Positions 21,819 through 30,801 of a stretch of 31,035 nt of DNA are shown here, one piece after another (position 1 is the stretch's first letter; the number at the start of each line of letters is the position of its first letter). Under the pieces are notes generated by a model that worked only from the letters and a program-made list of their open reading frames with translations, did not search any database and was not told the DNA's origin. Made by a program: the position numbers and the translations under genes. The DNA comes from a virus, in the IMG/VR virus record IMGVR_UViG_3300030329_000948, positions 1-31,035 of that record. One strand, 5' to 3'.

Positions 21819-22453
21819 TATCTCATACCCATAATAAATGGTAACATTTCATCATCCATAAACTGATAGAAATAATCTGGTACTTGCATTGGGAAGAAAG
21901 ATCTATAGTTTGCTTCGTATGGATTTATTTGTTCAATAAGTTCTAGTAGTGCTTCATTGCCATCATCAAAAGCAAAACCCTCTGGTAAATTCATTAATCT
22001 ATTTGGTCTGTAATCCAAATAACTTAAATCACCTAATAATTCGTTTGTTCTTTTTGGTAACATGTTGCCAAGAAATGGTATACCTGTAATTGCACCCATT
22101 GCTTTTTCTGCTGCCATTGGTAGTGCTCTTTGTATAAGAAATGATAGAGGAAAGTTTTCTTGGTAATCTTTTGGATTAGTACGCATGTACATACCCATCA
22201 TTTCTCTATACGGTTCGTGATATAACTTATCTAAAGCTCTACCTTGTGACGAGGATAGTATGCCACCTTGTGTTGGACCAATAATATCTAACGCTTGTTT
22301 TTTTAAATTTTCTCTAAATCTTGTAAAATCTTTTCTATCCGCTGTGTTCGGATTGAAGCTTGTCATGAATTTACGCTCTTCAGCTGCACGCTCATCACGT
22401 GCAGCTTTTTGAGCTTCCATATATTTTCTTTGTCTGTCAACGAAAGGTTTCAT
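21818..22453 (-). CDS. Hypothetical helical protein
   Basis: This is a 211-aa protein, not recognised. The N-terminus is a basic/acidic helix (RQRKYMEAQKAARDERAAEE). The centre has AMGAITGIPFLGNMLPKRTN, a short hydrophobic loop that may contact membrane or protein. The C-terminus is aromatic and acidic (YRSFFPMQVPDYFYQFMDDE, then MLPFIMGMR). Both ends are joined to neighbours by TAATG overlaps, with the 42-aa membrane protein upstream. Location near the portal and holin does not settle the role. Confidence 0.65.
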   Translation of the reverse strand: MKPFVDRQRKYMEAQKAARDERAAEERKFMTSFNPNTADRKDFTRFRENLKKQALDIIGPTQGGILSSSQGRALDKLYHEPYREMMGMYMRTNPKDYQENFPLSFLIQRALPMAAEKAMGAITGIPFLGNMLPKRTNELLGDLSYLDYRPNRLMNLPEGFAFDDGNEALLELIEQINPYEANYRSFFPMQVPDYFYQFMDDEMLPFIMGMR

Positions 22454-22581
22454 TAACCACCTATCATTGACTGTAGGACAACAAGAACAATTACGGCTAC
22501 TATACCGGCTTTAATCCAGTCTTTCACACCCCAATCACTCCATTCTTTTAAATGTGCCCATAGGTCTTGCAATAATTTCAT
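22453..22581 (-). CDS. 42-aa single-span membrane protein
   Basis: Reading the gap between two genes gives MKLLQDLWAHLKEWSDWGVK followed by DWIKAGIVAVIVLVVLQSMI and GG. Residues 1-23 form a Trp-rich amphipathic helix (four Trp) and residues 25-40 a single membrane segment. A perfect AGGAGG lies upstream of ATG 22581, and the TAA overlaps the next ATG. Similar small Trp-rich one-span proteins sit between head genes of marine phages. A lysis regulator, holin partner or membrane-docking peptide is possible; none is proved. Confidence 0.75.
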   Translation of the reverse strand: MKLLQDLWAHLKEWSDWGVKDWIKAGIVAVIVLVVLQSMIGG

Positions 22582-22589
22582 ATTACCTC

Positions 22590-22844
22590 CTAGTGTATTG
22601 TTACGGGAGCGTCTAAATCGACCCCATAACCGTTTAAATAATCGAAGGACTCTACAACAGATTGAAAGATAAAGGAAGTATGTTCCTCACCTAAAGTTTC
22701 AACATAATGTTGTCTAGTTACAGCTAATAAAGCAGCACACACCAATAGTTTATCTTCAGATCTTTTAGATAAAGCTTTTGCAAGTTCATCTATTTCTTGC
22801 ATAGAATCACTGATCTTCTTGACTTTGTTTATTTCGTCTGACAT
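22590..22844 (-). CDS. Small acidic helical hypothetical protein
   Basis: This is an 84-aa protein. An N-terminal charged helix (MSDEINKVKKISDSMQEIDE) is followed by KLLVCAALLAVTRQHYVETL and a C-terminal acidic helix. The DKLLVCAALLAVTR segment is a moderately hydrophobic amphipathic helix rather than a membrane span, and is typical of an unnamed marine phage family. The gene overlaps the portal gene by 38 bases, with a GAGGAG SD before ATG 22844. It may be a portal- or terminase-interacting protein, by position only. Confidence 0.7.
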   Translation of the reverse strand: MSDEINKVKKISDSMQEIDELAKALSKRSEDKLLVCAALLAVTRQHYVETLGEEHTSFIFQSVVESFDYLNGYGVDLDAPVTIH

Positions 22845-25320
22845 TTCTCCTCACTGTTGGTTCATTTTTCATAGCTTCTTTTGTCAAAGAAACATTTTCT
22901 TTTAAATTACTCAAAGCATTTTTTGCAGCTCTATCATCAATACGATCAGCTGTTTCCATTAATTTAATAGTAGTGTCAGCTTCTATCTTATCACGATCCA
23001 TGTCAAGTCTAGCTGCATTCATAACTGTTTTAGTTTGCATGTCTTGTTGACGAGACATAACTTCTGCTGCGCGCAAATCAATTTCTTGTTGTTTTAGTTT
23101 AACAAGTGGATCTTGTTGCTCACGTTTGGTTCTTTCTTCCTCATCACGTGCTAATTGAGTTGTTATTTCAGCTTCAATTTTTGCAATTGCATTTGCTTTT
23201 TCAATAGCAATTTGTTGTGCTTGCATTTGTAATTGTTGCATCATTTGAGGATTCATTTGACTTTGTTGCATTGCCATTTGTAATTTTTGTTCTTGTTCAG
23301 CAAATTGTTTTTGTACTTGCATACCAGCCATTGCTGCAATGTGCTCTGACATATGCGCTTGTAACATAGCATACAATGGTGGATTGATTTGAACCATTCT
23401 TGTAAACATAAACTCAGCATGTGCTTTCATATGCGCTTGATGGTCCTGTTGTGGAAATACTTTTAATGGTTTACTTTTCATAGCCATTGCGTTTTCTACA
23501 GCTGGACTCATCGGTGCTGGTTGATTTTGATCTGGTTTTAATATGGCATCAATATTATCAACCCCCATTGCTTGATACATACGTCTGTATGCTTCACGAA
23601 TATTATGTAATGCTGGATTAGATTGCGCTAATTGTAATTGTTGTTGAGCCAACATAACACGTTGTGACATAGAAAATATATTAGGATCACTAACGGGTAT
23701 AATGTCAACACGATCATCAAAGTCAGCTTGTTTAATCATTCTGTTACCACCAATAATTTGATATGGATACGATGGTGGTGTAAACATTTTGATTGAACTT
23801 GCTAATAATTTAAACTCTTTTCTTTGAGAAAAGTGTAATCTTTTTTGTATTGCACTCATGACTTTTGTGCCACGTTCTAGTAATGCTAATGTTGTGCCAA
23901 CAGGATTCTGTTCATTACCTTCACCCATTTTCATATCAGCAATTGCTGCAAAAGATTTACCTGCATCAACGGCAAAACCTAGTAATGCAAATAAAACTTG
24001 TGATGGTTCTTTGTATGGTAATGGCAACAAAGACTCTTTAATAGATTGTCCTGTTACATCAACATCTCTGAACTCACCTGGTTGTAAAGGTTCATCATGG
24101 TCACGTATACGCATACCACGTGCTTTAAAACCTGCTGGTAGATTGGCAAGAGTACCTGCATCAATCAATTGTCGCAAAACACTTGTTGCAGTTCTTGACA
24201 ATCCACCTAACATGTGAATTAAGCCAAATCCATAAAAGCCTAACCCTGGGAGGAACTTATAATGTACAAAGTATTGTTTCTTTTTAAAATTAGGATCGTT
24301 TGGTTCATAGTTTCTTCTAATAGATAAAATTTTAGATGAGTATTGATCTATAGTAACCACGTAAGGAAGTTTTACACCAGATGTATCTTCAAACTCAGGA
24401 ACGTCTGCATCGACATGCATTTCTAAAATTACATGTTCATCATCATCGCTTGATGAAGTTGCACCATCTAATTCATTTATTTTTTCCTGCACATCATCAT
24501 CAGTGCTTACTGATCCTGATGTGATTGGTATGTCACGATAAAATCCAGACACTTGTAATTTTTTTAATTCATTAGCTGACATTTTTACAATATGTGTAAT
24601 TCTTTCTGCGTGTTCCAAATCTGTAGCTGCATAATTTATTACACAGTCTTCACTTGACACAAACTTTGCAACGCAACGTTTTAATATTTGATCGTAATAA
24701 ACTTTTTTAAATGCAGAACCTGATAATGGTAAATAGAATAATAGTTGATCCATCTCTGGGTCATACTCTTCCATTACATTTAAAATGTAATAGTTCATAT
24801 ATTCTTTTACACGTTCTGCTTGTTGTTCTATCATTGGATTAGCTTCACCAACTATTTGTGTGCGAACGGGGCCGCTTGGGGGGAGGAGTTCCTTATAAGC
24901 TTGGGCTTGAAACTGTGTTACAGATTCTGCCAATAAGGGATGTACGACCCCTGACGCACCTTCGAAAGGTTGTGTTCGGTTTTCATATTTGAATCCTAAC
25001 ATATCGAGCCCTTTGATATAGGTATCTTCCCAATCTTTACGTGACTCTCTGTCCCCTTCGAAATTATCTACCAAGTCTGTAGCAAACTTGGTTAACTTGT
25101 CATCATCAATGTATTCTGCTAAATTTGCATCAAAAGGAATTTGTGATTGATCTATTGGCTGTTCACCAGCAATCTCTGCACTTCCATCTTCTTGTATTTC
25201 AAAACCGTCAAAGGTTACATTTTTTTCAAACTGTATTTCTTCACCTAATGGTTCAATATCCAACGCTTTTTCTACAGCGTCCATTGCTTTCTCTATTTGA
25301 TTCTTTGTTTTATCTACCAT
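22807..25320 (-). CDS. Portal protein (podovirus type)
   Basis: This is an 837-aa protein, long for a portal but normal for short-tailed marine phages. The core (KDWEDTYIKGLDMLGFKYEN, RTQPFEGASGVVHPLLAESV, TQFQAQAYKELLPPSGPVRT) is a strong match from memory to portal proteins of uncultured marine podoviruses. A central region includes GLGFYGFGLIHMLGGLSRTA and DAGKSFAAIADMKMGEGNEQ. From about residue 655 to 815 there is a Gln/Met/Ala-rich coiled coil that probably extends into the capsid. It forms the dodecameric DNA gate to which terminase docks. Residues about 80-157 use more GC-rich codons. It overlaps genes on both sides. Confidence 0.88.
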   Translation of the reverse strand: MVDKTKNQIEKAMDAVEKALDIEPLGEEIQFEKNVTFDGFEIQEDGSAEIAGEQPIDQSQIPFDANLAEYIDDDKLTKFATDLVDNFEGDRESRKDWEDTYIKGLDMLGFKYENRTQPFEGASGVVHPLLAESVTQFQAQAYKELLPPSGPVRTQIVGEANPMIEQQAERVKEYMNYYILNVMEEYDPEMDQLLFYLPLSGSAFKKVYYDQILKRCVAKFVSSEDCVINYAATDLEHAERITHIVKMSANELKKLQVSGFYRDIPITSGSVSTDDDVQEKINELDGATSSSDDDEHVILEMHVDADVPEFEDTSGVKLPYVVTIDQYSSKILSIRRNYEPNDPNFKKKQYFVHYKFLPGLGFYGFGLIHMLGGLSRTATSVLRQLIDAGTLANLPAGFKARGMRIRDHDEPLQPGEFRDVDVTGQSIKESLLPLPYKEPSQVLFALLGFAVDAGKSFAAIADMKMGEGNEQNPVGTTLALLERGTKVMSAIQKRLHFSQRKEFKLLASSIKMFTPPSYPYQIIGGNRMIKQADFDDRVDIIPVSDPNIFSMSQRVMLAQQQLQLAQSNPALHNIREAYRRMYQAMGVDNIDAILKPDQNQPAPMSPAVENAMAMKSKPLKVFPQQDHQAHMKAHAEFMFTRMVQINPPLYAMLQAHMSEHIAAMAGMQVQKQFAEQEQKLQMAMQQSQMNPQMMQQLQMQAQQIAIEKANAIAKIEAEITTQLARDEEERTKREQQDPLVKLKQQEIDLRAAEVMSRQQDMQTKTVMNAARLDMDRDKIEADTTIKLMETADRIDDRAAKNALSNLKENVSLTKEAMKNEPTVRRNVRRNKQSQEDQ

Positions 25321-26989
25321 TTACTATTCCACCCTTTGCATACGCAGAAAAACTACTTCCTACGTTTTTATTATCTTTAAGATTTAACATTTTGACTTGC
25401 CCAAAAACTCTTCCCTGATCATCCTTTATAACAGTATTTAACAAATTTGCACCTGTTTTTTTAGATGTCTCTTTTAAGGCACCATTGAGTATAGGACCAT
25501 ACGCAGCAACATTACCTTGGTAATCTCTACCACCTGGCGATAAGTTACGATTTTTTATTGCAGGTGTTGAAAACGCTACACCATCATAATCACCATCTTT
25601 TGCTACACGCACTAAATACTTTGCAACAAACTCCATGTATTCTTTTGATGTTTGAAAAGGACCCATGGCAACATCACCACCTTGTTTACCCTCTTTGGTC
25701 ATAGACTCAGCAATAATAACTCTAATTTTCTCACGTTCTTGTCTTAATTTAGGTAGTGCAGGTGATCTAGGATTTGTAGCTAATAAATTTTCTATTTTAA
25801 GATTTATTAGGTCTAATTGTTGTTTGTTTGCTGCCAACTCTGGTGGAGGTGGCATATCTTGACGGTATGCATAGCTATCCTCACGAGACGGTTTTTTTCC
25901 TGTAATTTTTGCTTCTCTCATTGCACGTTGTACACGTTGGTGCATATCAGATTGTATTTCTTCTACAAACATTAGTCTTCTACCAAACTCATCTGTTCTA
26001 TCTGACACACGTGCGTGAACAATACCACCAGCTCTTTGTGATGATGTTAATCCAAAGTCATGTGCATAGGTATATATTGGTTCACCAGTTCTAAGTTTAC
26101 CTGGTTCGTATTTAAACAAAAATTCACGGTAATTATCTCCACCTGGTAGTGTTTGTTGTCCTGCATAGCTAGGTTTACGTGCAACATCTTCTGGTTTTAA
26201 GCCAACGCCACGTCTATCAAGTGCTGCTGCTAAATTTATTAATGGTTCACGAACTTTGAAAGGTATTGGTGAAGTTAATGCCACCCCTTCATTCAAAGCG
26301 CTCTTAACACCAAAAACTTGTTGCATGTATTGATCTACATTTGCTGCAACTTTATCTAAAGCTTGTTGATTTATCTTTTCTTCACGAATTATGCCTGGCA
26401 ATGAGTCACGAAGGTAGGATAAAAAACCTCCTACACGTGGATCTTCAGCTTTTGGATCTACTTTTTGCAATTTTTTAACCATATTTGCCAAAATACCTCT
26501 AGATCCCGGTTGTCCAAGGGCCAAGACGTCCAATTTTGGTGAAATTTCGTCAAATTCCTTGATTATATCGGCTTTTGTAAAGGTTTTTGTGCCTTGAGAC
26601 TGTAAAAAGGGCCCAAGGGACGTGTCTAAGAGCTCAGATTTCTTAATTCCTTTGGCATTTAGGTAGTTTAACCACCTATCTGCTGACATTTTCTCCATTG
26701 GAGCGTCAATTAACGCTTCTCTGGACTTGTAAAATAATGCTGGAGCGTTTTTTCCTGCATCAACTGCACCTGCTTTAGGTGTGTTACCAACTGTATACGA
26801 TGGTTGATCCTTTGCAAATTTCATTGCATCGTCAAATGTTTTAAAATCTTTTATTGGTAATCCTGCTTCATCAAAAACACTGAATGGTTTAGCACTCAGA
26901 TCTAATTTTTTAGCAGATCCTTTACCCTTTGGTGCTGCAACCTTAGGTGCGTACTGACGTAGTGGTCCTAATACTCTAGCTAAAACCAT
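25310..26989 (-). CDS. Polyvalent-protein-like large protein with EEIQSD motif
   Basis: This is a 559-aa protein. Residues 95-125 (MEKMSADRWLNYLNAKGIKK), 287-290 (YREF), 323-350 (IVHARVSDRTD, then MFVEEIQSDMHQ) and 458-473 (YLVRVAKDGDYDGVAFST) reproduce the order of the EIQSD-type region I know from phage polyvalent and large head-associated proteins. There the normal form is EEIQSDWHQ followed by a GYDxIAW block. The function of that domain is not established. The N-terminus is basic, and the C-terminus is AYAKGGIVNGR. It lies between a 378-aa protein and the portal, so it may be packaged and injected or processed during assembly. Confidence 0.7.
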   Translation of the reverse strand: MVLARVLGPLRQYAPKVAAPKGKGSAKKLDLSAKPFSVFDEAGLPIKDFKTFDDAMKFAKDQPSYTVGNTPKAGAVDAGKNAPALFYKSREALIDAPMEKMSADRWLNYLNAKGIKKSELLDTSLGPFLQSQGTKTFTKADIIKEFDEISPKLDVLALGQPGSRGILANMVKKLQKVDPKAEDPRVGGFLSYLRDSLPGIIREEKINQQALDKVAANVDQYMQQVFGVKSALNEGVALTSPIPFKVREPLINLAAALDRRGVGLKPEDVARKPSYAGQQTLPGGDNYREFLFKYEPGKLRTGEPIYTYAHDFGLTSSQRAGGIVHARVSDRTDEFGRRLMFVEEIQSDMHQRVQRAMREAKITGKKPSREDSYAYRQDMPPPPELAANKQQLDLINLKIENLLATNPRSPALPKLRQEREKIRVIIAESMTKEGKQGGDVAMGPFQTSKEYMEFVAKYLVRVAKDGDYDGVAFSTPAIKNRNLSPGGRDYQGNVAAYGPILNGALKETSKKTGANLLNTVIKDDQGRVFGQVKMLNLKDNKNVGSSFSAYAKGGIVNGR

Positions 26990-28125
26990 TACTCTAATAA
27001 ACTCGCTATGCCACCACGGAAAAATCCGAAGTCACTTATTTTTTTCTTACCAAACATAATGTTTTGTATATCTCTTTGTGTCATTTTGCCGAAAGGTTTT
27101 GATCCTACGTTTATTGCTTTTCGTAAAAACTCCATTTGTAATTCTGGATTGTTAGTTCCTAAATACATCTTCTGGTATATTTGACCAGGTAGAATTGATT
27201 TTATGCCTGACATATCAAACAGTCTACGCATTTCAGCTAATCCTTCTTTTGTAACTTGATTATCTGGATTACGTACTGCAGCTAGTATGCCGCGGTCCAA
27301 GGTTTCTTTCGCAATGTTTAAAGGTCCTAGTTCAGGTTGCATCTTTGTTAAAAATTTTGGATCTCTTGCTAACATCTTTGATGTTTGTGATCCTGATTTA
27401 AGATAATGATCTAAGTTTGCAGCTATGGGTGAAGGGTGACCAAACGTTGCTGAACGTTGAAACCAATAATTAGGATCAGAACCTTTTGTAAGGTATGTGT
27501 AATCCGTCATCAATTCACCAAGTTCTTTTTTATTATCTCCTTTAAATTCTTTTATGTCTTTTACTGTCTTGTTAAGTTGTGTTTTATATTTATTAGCAAG
27601 ATTGACATATTTCTTTACATTCGTTGGACTTAACAAACCTTCCATTTGTGCTTTCGTTAAATCATAATATCCAAGGTCAGATCTATACTGTGATAATGTA
27701 CCTTTTAATATTCCAAGATCATCACGAAGTGGTGTGCCTAAAGCTGTTTTTACATCAGCCTCTAAACCTTTTGAAACTAAAGATGGATTATTAGCTGCTT
27801 GTTGTGCTCGCTTTACATTATAGCCAACTAAATTCAATCCTTGACCTTGTGCAATATTTGCTAGTCTTGCATCGCTTATTCTTTTTAGAAATAAAGGATC
27901 AGAATAATCTCTTTGTCTTTCTCCTACTTTTAATCCTGTTTTTTTAGAAAGAGTGTCACCAGATTTCATAAAACCTTGTTTGACACTTTGATCTTTTATA
28001 AATCTACCAAAGGGTCCTGTAAACTGTGATTGACCTGCAATATTTAAAGCTCTATTTTTAGATGCTGTATCTCTACCACCAGTAAAAAATGCTCTGGCTG
28101 CTCTTTCAAAAAGTTTACTACTCAC
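26989..28125 (-). CDS. Large hypothetical protein upstream of the polyvalent-like gene
   Basis: This 378-aa basic, mostly helical protein is not recognised. The N-terminus (MSSKLFERAARAFFTGGRDT) and the segment FTGPFGRFIKDQSVKQGFMK are basic. Residues about 205-240 contain YTYLTKGSDPNYWFQRSATF and GHPSPIAANLDHYLK. The C-terminus is DFGFFRGGIASLLE, a GGIAS tag similar to two other proteins here. No catalytic motif can be confidently named. Coupled stop/start with the 559-aa gene suggests the two work together, possibly as internal virion proteins. Confidence 0.65.
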   Translation of the reverse strand: MSSKLFERAARAFFTGGRDTASKNRALNIAGQSQFTGPFGRFIKDQSVKQGFMKSGDTLSKKTGLKVGERQRDYSDPLFLKRISDARLANIAQGQGLNLVGYNVKRAQQAANNPSLVSKGLEADVKTALGTPLRDDLGILKGTLSQYRSDLGYYDLTKAQMEGLLSPTNVKKYVNLANKYKTQLNKTVKDIKEFKGDNKKELGELMTDYTYLTKGSDPNYWFQRSATFGHPSPIAANLDHYLKSGSQTSKMLARDPKFLTKMQPELGPLNIAKETLDRGILAAVRNPDNQVTKEGLAEMRRLFDMSGIKSILPGQIYQKMYLGTNNPELQMEFLRKAINVGSKPFGKMTQRDIQNIMFGKKKISDFGFFRGGIASLLE

Positions 28126-29350
28126 CGCCTACAAACTCAGGTAATGTAACAGTTCCATACGCTTGTAAAGGAGTTCTAATTAAGCCAGAAGTTTTAGGAT
28201 ATCCAGATAATATTCCAACGTTTAATCTTGCGCCATCTCTACCAAATCTAACTGGAAATTCTAATCTACCACCAAACGTTCCAGGATACAATTGTTCTAG
28301 CACTGCCGCAGTTCTACCACTGCCTAATTTATTTTTCATATTTCTTAAAAGTTTGCTAGTTTTTCCTATGCTAGCTACACCTCCTGCAATATTCATTACT
28401 GGATCATCTCCAAACAATGCTTGTCCTTCTGGTGTGCTATACTCAAATGGTCCTTCATAGTAATTCATTAAATCATTTAACAATCCAAAATCAGTTGCGC
28501 CTCCACCCATCAATATACTTTCAGCTGATCCTTGTGAAACACCTAAATCTTCTGCTAATTGATCAACCATAAATGGAAGTTGTGCATCAGCAAAATTATC
28601 ATACATACCACTCATAAATTGATTTGCTTCGTCAATATTATATTGATCAAACATATCTTGTAATGCTTGATTGTATGGTGCCATTCCTTCTGCAGCACTA
28701 AATTTATTTATATCAACAAAATATGGACTATCTCTATCTTGAGTCATGTCAAAGAATTGATTCATTCTGTCTTCATCACCTGTGTTGATGATATCTCTCA
28801 TAAAATCAAAATCGTCTTGAATATTAAAACCTTGTCCACGCAAATAATTTTGAAAAGCTTCGTTTGCAACTAATTCATCATATCCTAAAGATAATGGAGA
28901 TCCTTCTAACACGGCGTTGATTGCCATCGCTTCTCTGTCAGCAGCATCTGAATCAATTAATTTATTTATCATGTATCCCATGTCGCCAGTGCCTTGGCCA
29001 GAACCAACATCAAAACCCATAGCTTGTGCTCCTGCTTCAAAAGGTAACTGAAATATATCACCAAAAAGTTCTAGTGCACCTATACCTTGGTTGATTGGAA
29101 ACTTTGCCATGTCAACATCATATGCAGTTGGAGCAGAAAAAAATCTACCATCACGTGCCTTTTCTGATGCACGCATGTAATCTGCAATATTACTACCTGT
29201 ATCTCTAAATACATTTTGAATCATATCAACACCACGTTGAAAAGCTGATGGACCTTTTGCAGGTACAATGTTCATGTCTTGTGGACTAGTGAACTGACGT
29301 GATGTTCTATTTGGATTGTCTGGTTTTTTTCGTATTCTTACTTCGACCAT
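28118..29350 (-). CDS. Large acidic hypothetical protein after terminase
   Basis: This is a 410-aa protein, not recognised. The first 45 residues are basic and proline-containing (VEVRIRKKPDNPNRTSRQFT). From there on it is acidic and rich in Asp, Asn, Gln, Met and Phe, with helical segments (MNQFFDMTQDRDSPYFVDIN; NQALQDMFDQYNIDEANQFM). Near the end are Gly-rich strands (IAGGVASIGKTSKLLRNMKN; EFPVRFGRDGARLNVGILSG). IGKTSKLLR is not a confident Walker A. The gene is joined to terminase by a TAATG overlap and overlaps the 378-aa gene. The role is unknown. Confidence 0.65.
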   Translation of the reverse strand: MVEVRIRKKPDNPNRTSRQFTSPQDMNIVPAKGPSAFQRGVDMIQNVFRDTGSNIADYMRASEKARDGRFFSAPTAYDVDMAKFPINQGIGALELFGDIFQLPFEAGAQAMGFDVGSGQGTGDMGYMINKLIDSDAADREAMAINAVLEGSPLSLGYDELVANEAFQNYLRGQGFNIQDDFDFMRDIINTGDEDRMNQFFDMTQDRDSPYFVDINKFSAAEGMAPYNQALQDMFDQYNIDEANQFMSGMYDNFADAQLPFMVDQLAEDLGVSQGSAESILMGGGATDFGLLNDLMNYYEGPFEYSTPEGQALFGDDPVMNIAGGVASIGKTSKLLRNMKNKLGSGRTAAVLEQLYPGTFGGRLEFPVRFGRDGARLNVGILSGYPKTSGLIRTPLQAYGTVTLPEFVGGE

Positions 29351-30801
29351 TAATAGTAAGCCCTCCTCCTAGCTTTGTCTATTGCTTCGTCTTCAAAGTC
29401 ATCTTTTAACGTAATGTGATAACCTTGTCTATATTTCATTAGAGCTTGCGTGGTTGAATCCACGAAATCATCATGATCACCGAAAGGGAATGCTGCGCAT
29501 TCCTCTATGACTTCTTCGGCGAAACTTTTTTTGGGCGCCCATATAGCTCCTGATTCAAACAGGGGAGCTACGCTGTTTACCCTCGAATGTTTGTCATTAC
29601 CTTTAGAGGGTGTAAAATTTATAACAGGTATTCCCATCTTTTGCAACTCATGAGTTAATGGTAAGCCAGATGCCTTGGCCTCCACTAATACCATCTCCGG
29701 TTCCCAATACTTATATTGCTCCATAGCCTCGGCTTTTAGTTCAGGAAAGTTCCAACGATCTTTCTTTGCGTCAAGCAAAATTAATCCTTTACCACTACCA
29801 TCTTCAGGGTTAAACACACCCCATGTTGTAATGGCAGAATAGTCAGCGCTTTCTTTTTTACTAAACGCTGTATCGTATGATTGTATAATAAATTCTAGTT
29901 CAGGGATATTATCATTATCCCATTCACGCCACCACTCGCGTTTTAAGATTGCACCCTCCTCGGACGTTGGTGCTTGCATCCATTGTGCTTGCCACTTGGT
30001 TAAAGGTATAGAAGCTTTGACGCTTTGTAATCCGTCCATGGTCCAAAAACCACCCCACATGGGTTTGTCATTTATGATTGCAGGAAACTCTACAACTTCC
30101 CATTGATCTGCAGCTGGGTCTTTAGCCTGGGCCTCGAGCAACCGTCCAGTGAGATCTTTTGTTGACCAACGTGTCATGACCAAAACGATCGAGCCGCCTG
30201 GTTGTAAACGTTGACGTGGACCTGAAGTATACCACTCGTAATGTGAATCTAGAATGGTTGGCGAGAGCGCATCCTGCTCAGAATGAGGATCGTCAATAAT
30301 AAGTAAATCGGCACCGCGACCAGTAATAGCCCCACCAACACCAGCAGCAAAATACTCACCCCCATGATTTGACTCCCAACGTCCAGCAGCCTTGGAATCA
30401 GCTGCGAGTTTGACTGTAGGAAATACTTTTTCATATTCAGACGACTCTATCACATTTTTTGCCTTACGTCCAAAGCGTATTGCTAGCTCTCCTGTGTGTG
30501 TAGTCTGTATGAGCTTGGCCTTTGGGTGACGGCCCATGTAAAAAGCTGGAAATAGGTTAGATGCAAACTCAGATTTGGTGTGTCTAGGGGGCATATTAAC
30601 GATTAATCGCTTTAATTCACCGTTTGCTATGCGATTTAGCTTCTCTGCATAAATTCTATGGTGATTTCCTTCAATAAAATCAGGCCAAACCGTCTTTACA
30701 AACGATAAAAAGTCTTTTTGTGACTTTTCTTGCTTGTCTAACAACGCATTTTTAAGAATATACTTCAAAGTTTGCGTATCTAACGTCTCTAAATTGCTCA
30801 T
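29350..30801 (-). CDS. terL: Terminase large subunit
   Basis: This 483-aa protein is the DNA-packaging ATPase and nuclease. The Walker A-like MPPRHTKS lies at residues 70-77, Walker B LLIIDD at 166-171, and the coupling segment MTRWSTKDLTGR at 209-220. RNase H-like nuclease acidic residues are plausible at D310 (SYDTAF), E374 (VLVEAKASG) and D445/D448 (GDHDDFVD). The order and length fit the Terminase_6 family, full length. It cuts the concatemer and pumps DNA through the portal. The ATG overlaps the upstream stop by four bases (ATGA). A small terminase is not recognisable in the window. Confidence 0.93.
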   Translation of the reverse strand: MSNLETLDTQTLKYILKNALLDKQEKSQKDFLSFVKTVWPDFIEGNHHRIYAEKLNRIANGELKRLIVNMPPRHTKSEFASNLFPAFYMGRHPKAKLIQTTHTGELAIRFGRKAKNVIESSEYEKVFPTVKLAADSKAAGRWESNHGGEYFAAGVGGAITGRGADLLIIDDPHSEQDALSPTILDSHYEWYTSGPRQRLQPGGSIVLVMTRWSTKDLTGRLLEAQAKDPAADQWEVVEFPAIINDKPMWGGFWTMDGLQSVKASIPLTKWQAQWMQAPTSEEGAILKREWWREWDNDNIPELEFIIQSYDTAFSKKESADYSAITTWGVFNPEDGSGKGLILLDAKKDRWNFPELKAEAMEQYKYWEPEMVLVEAKASGLPLTHELQKMGIPVINFTPSKGNDKHSRVNSVAPLFESGAIWAPKKSFAEEVIEECAAFPFGDHDDFVDSTTQALMKYRQGYHITLKDDFEDEAIDKARRRAYY

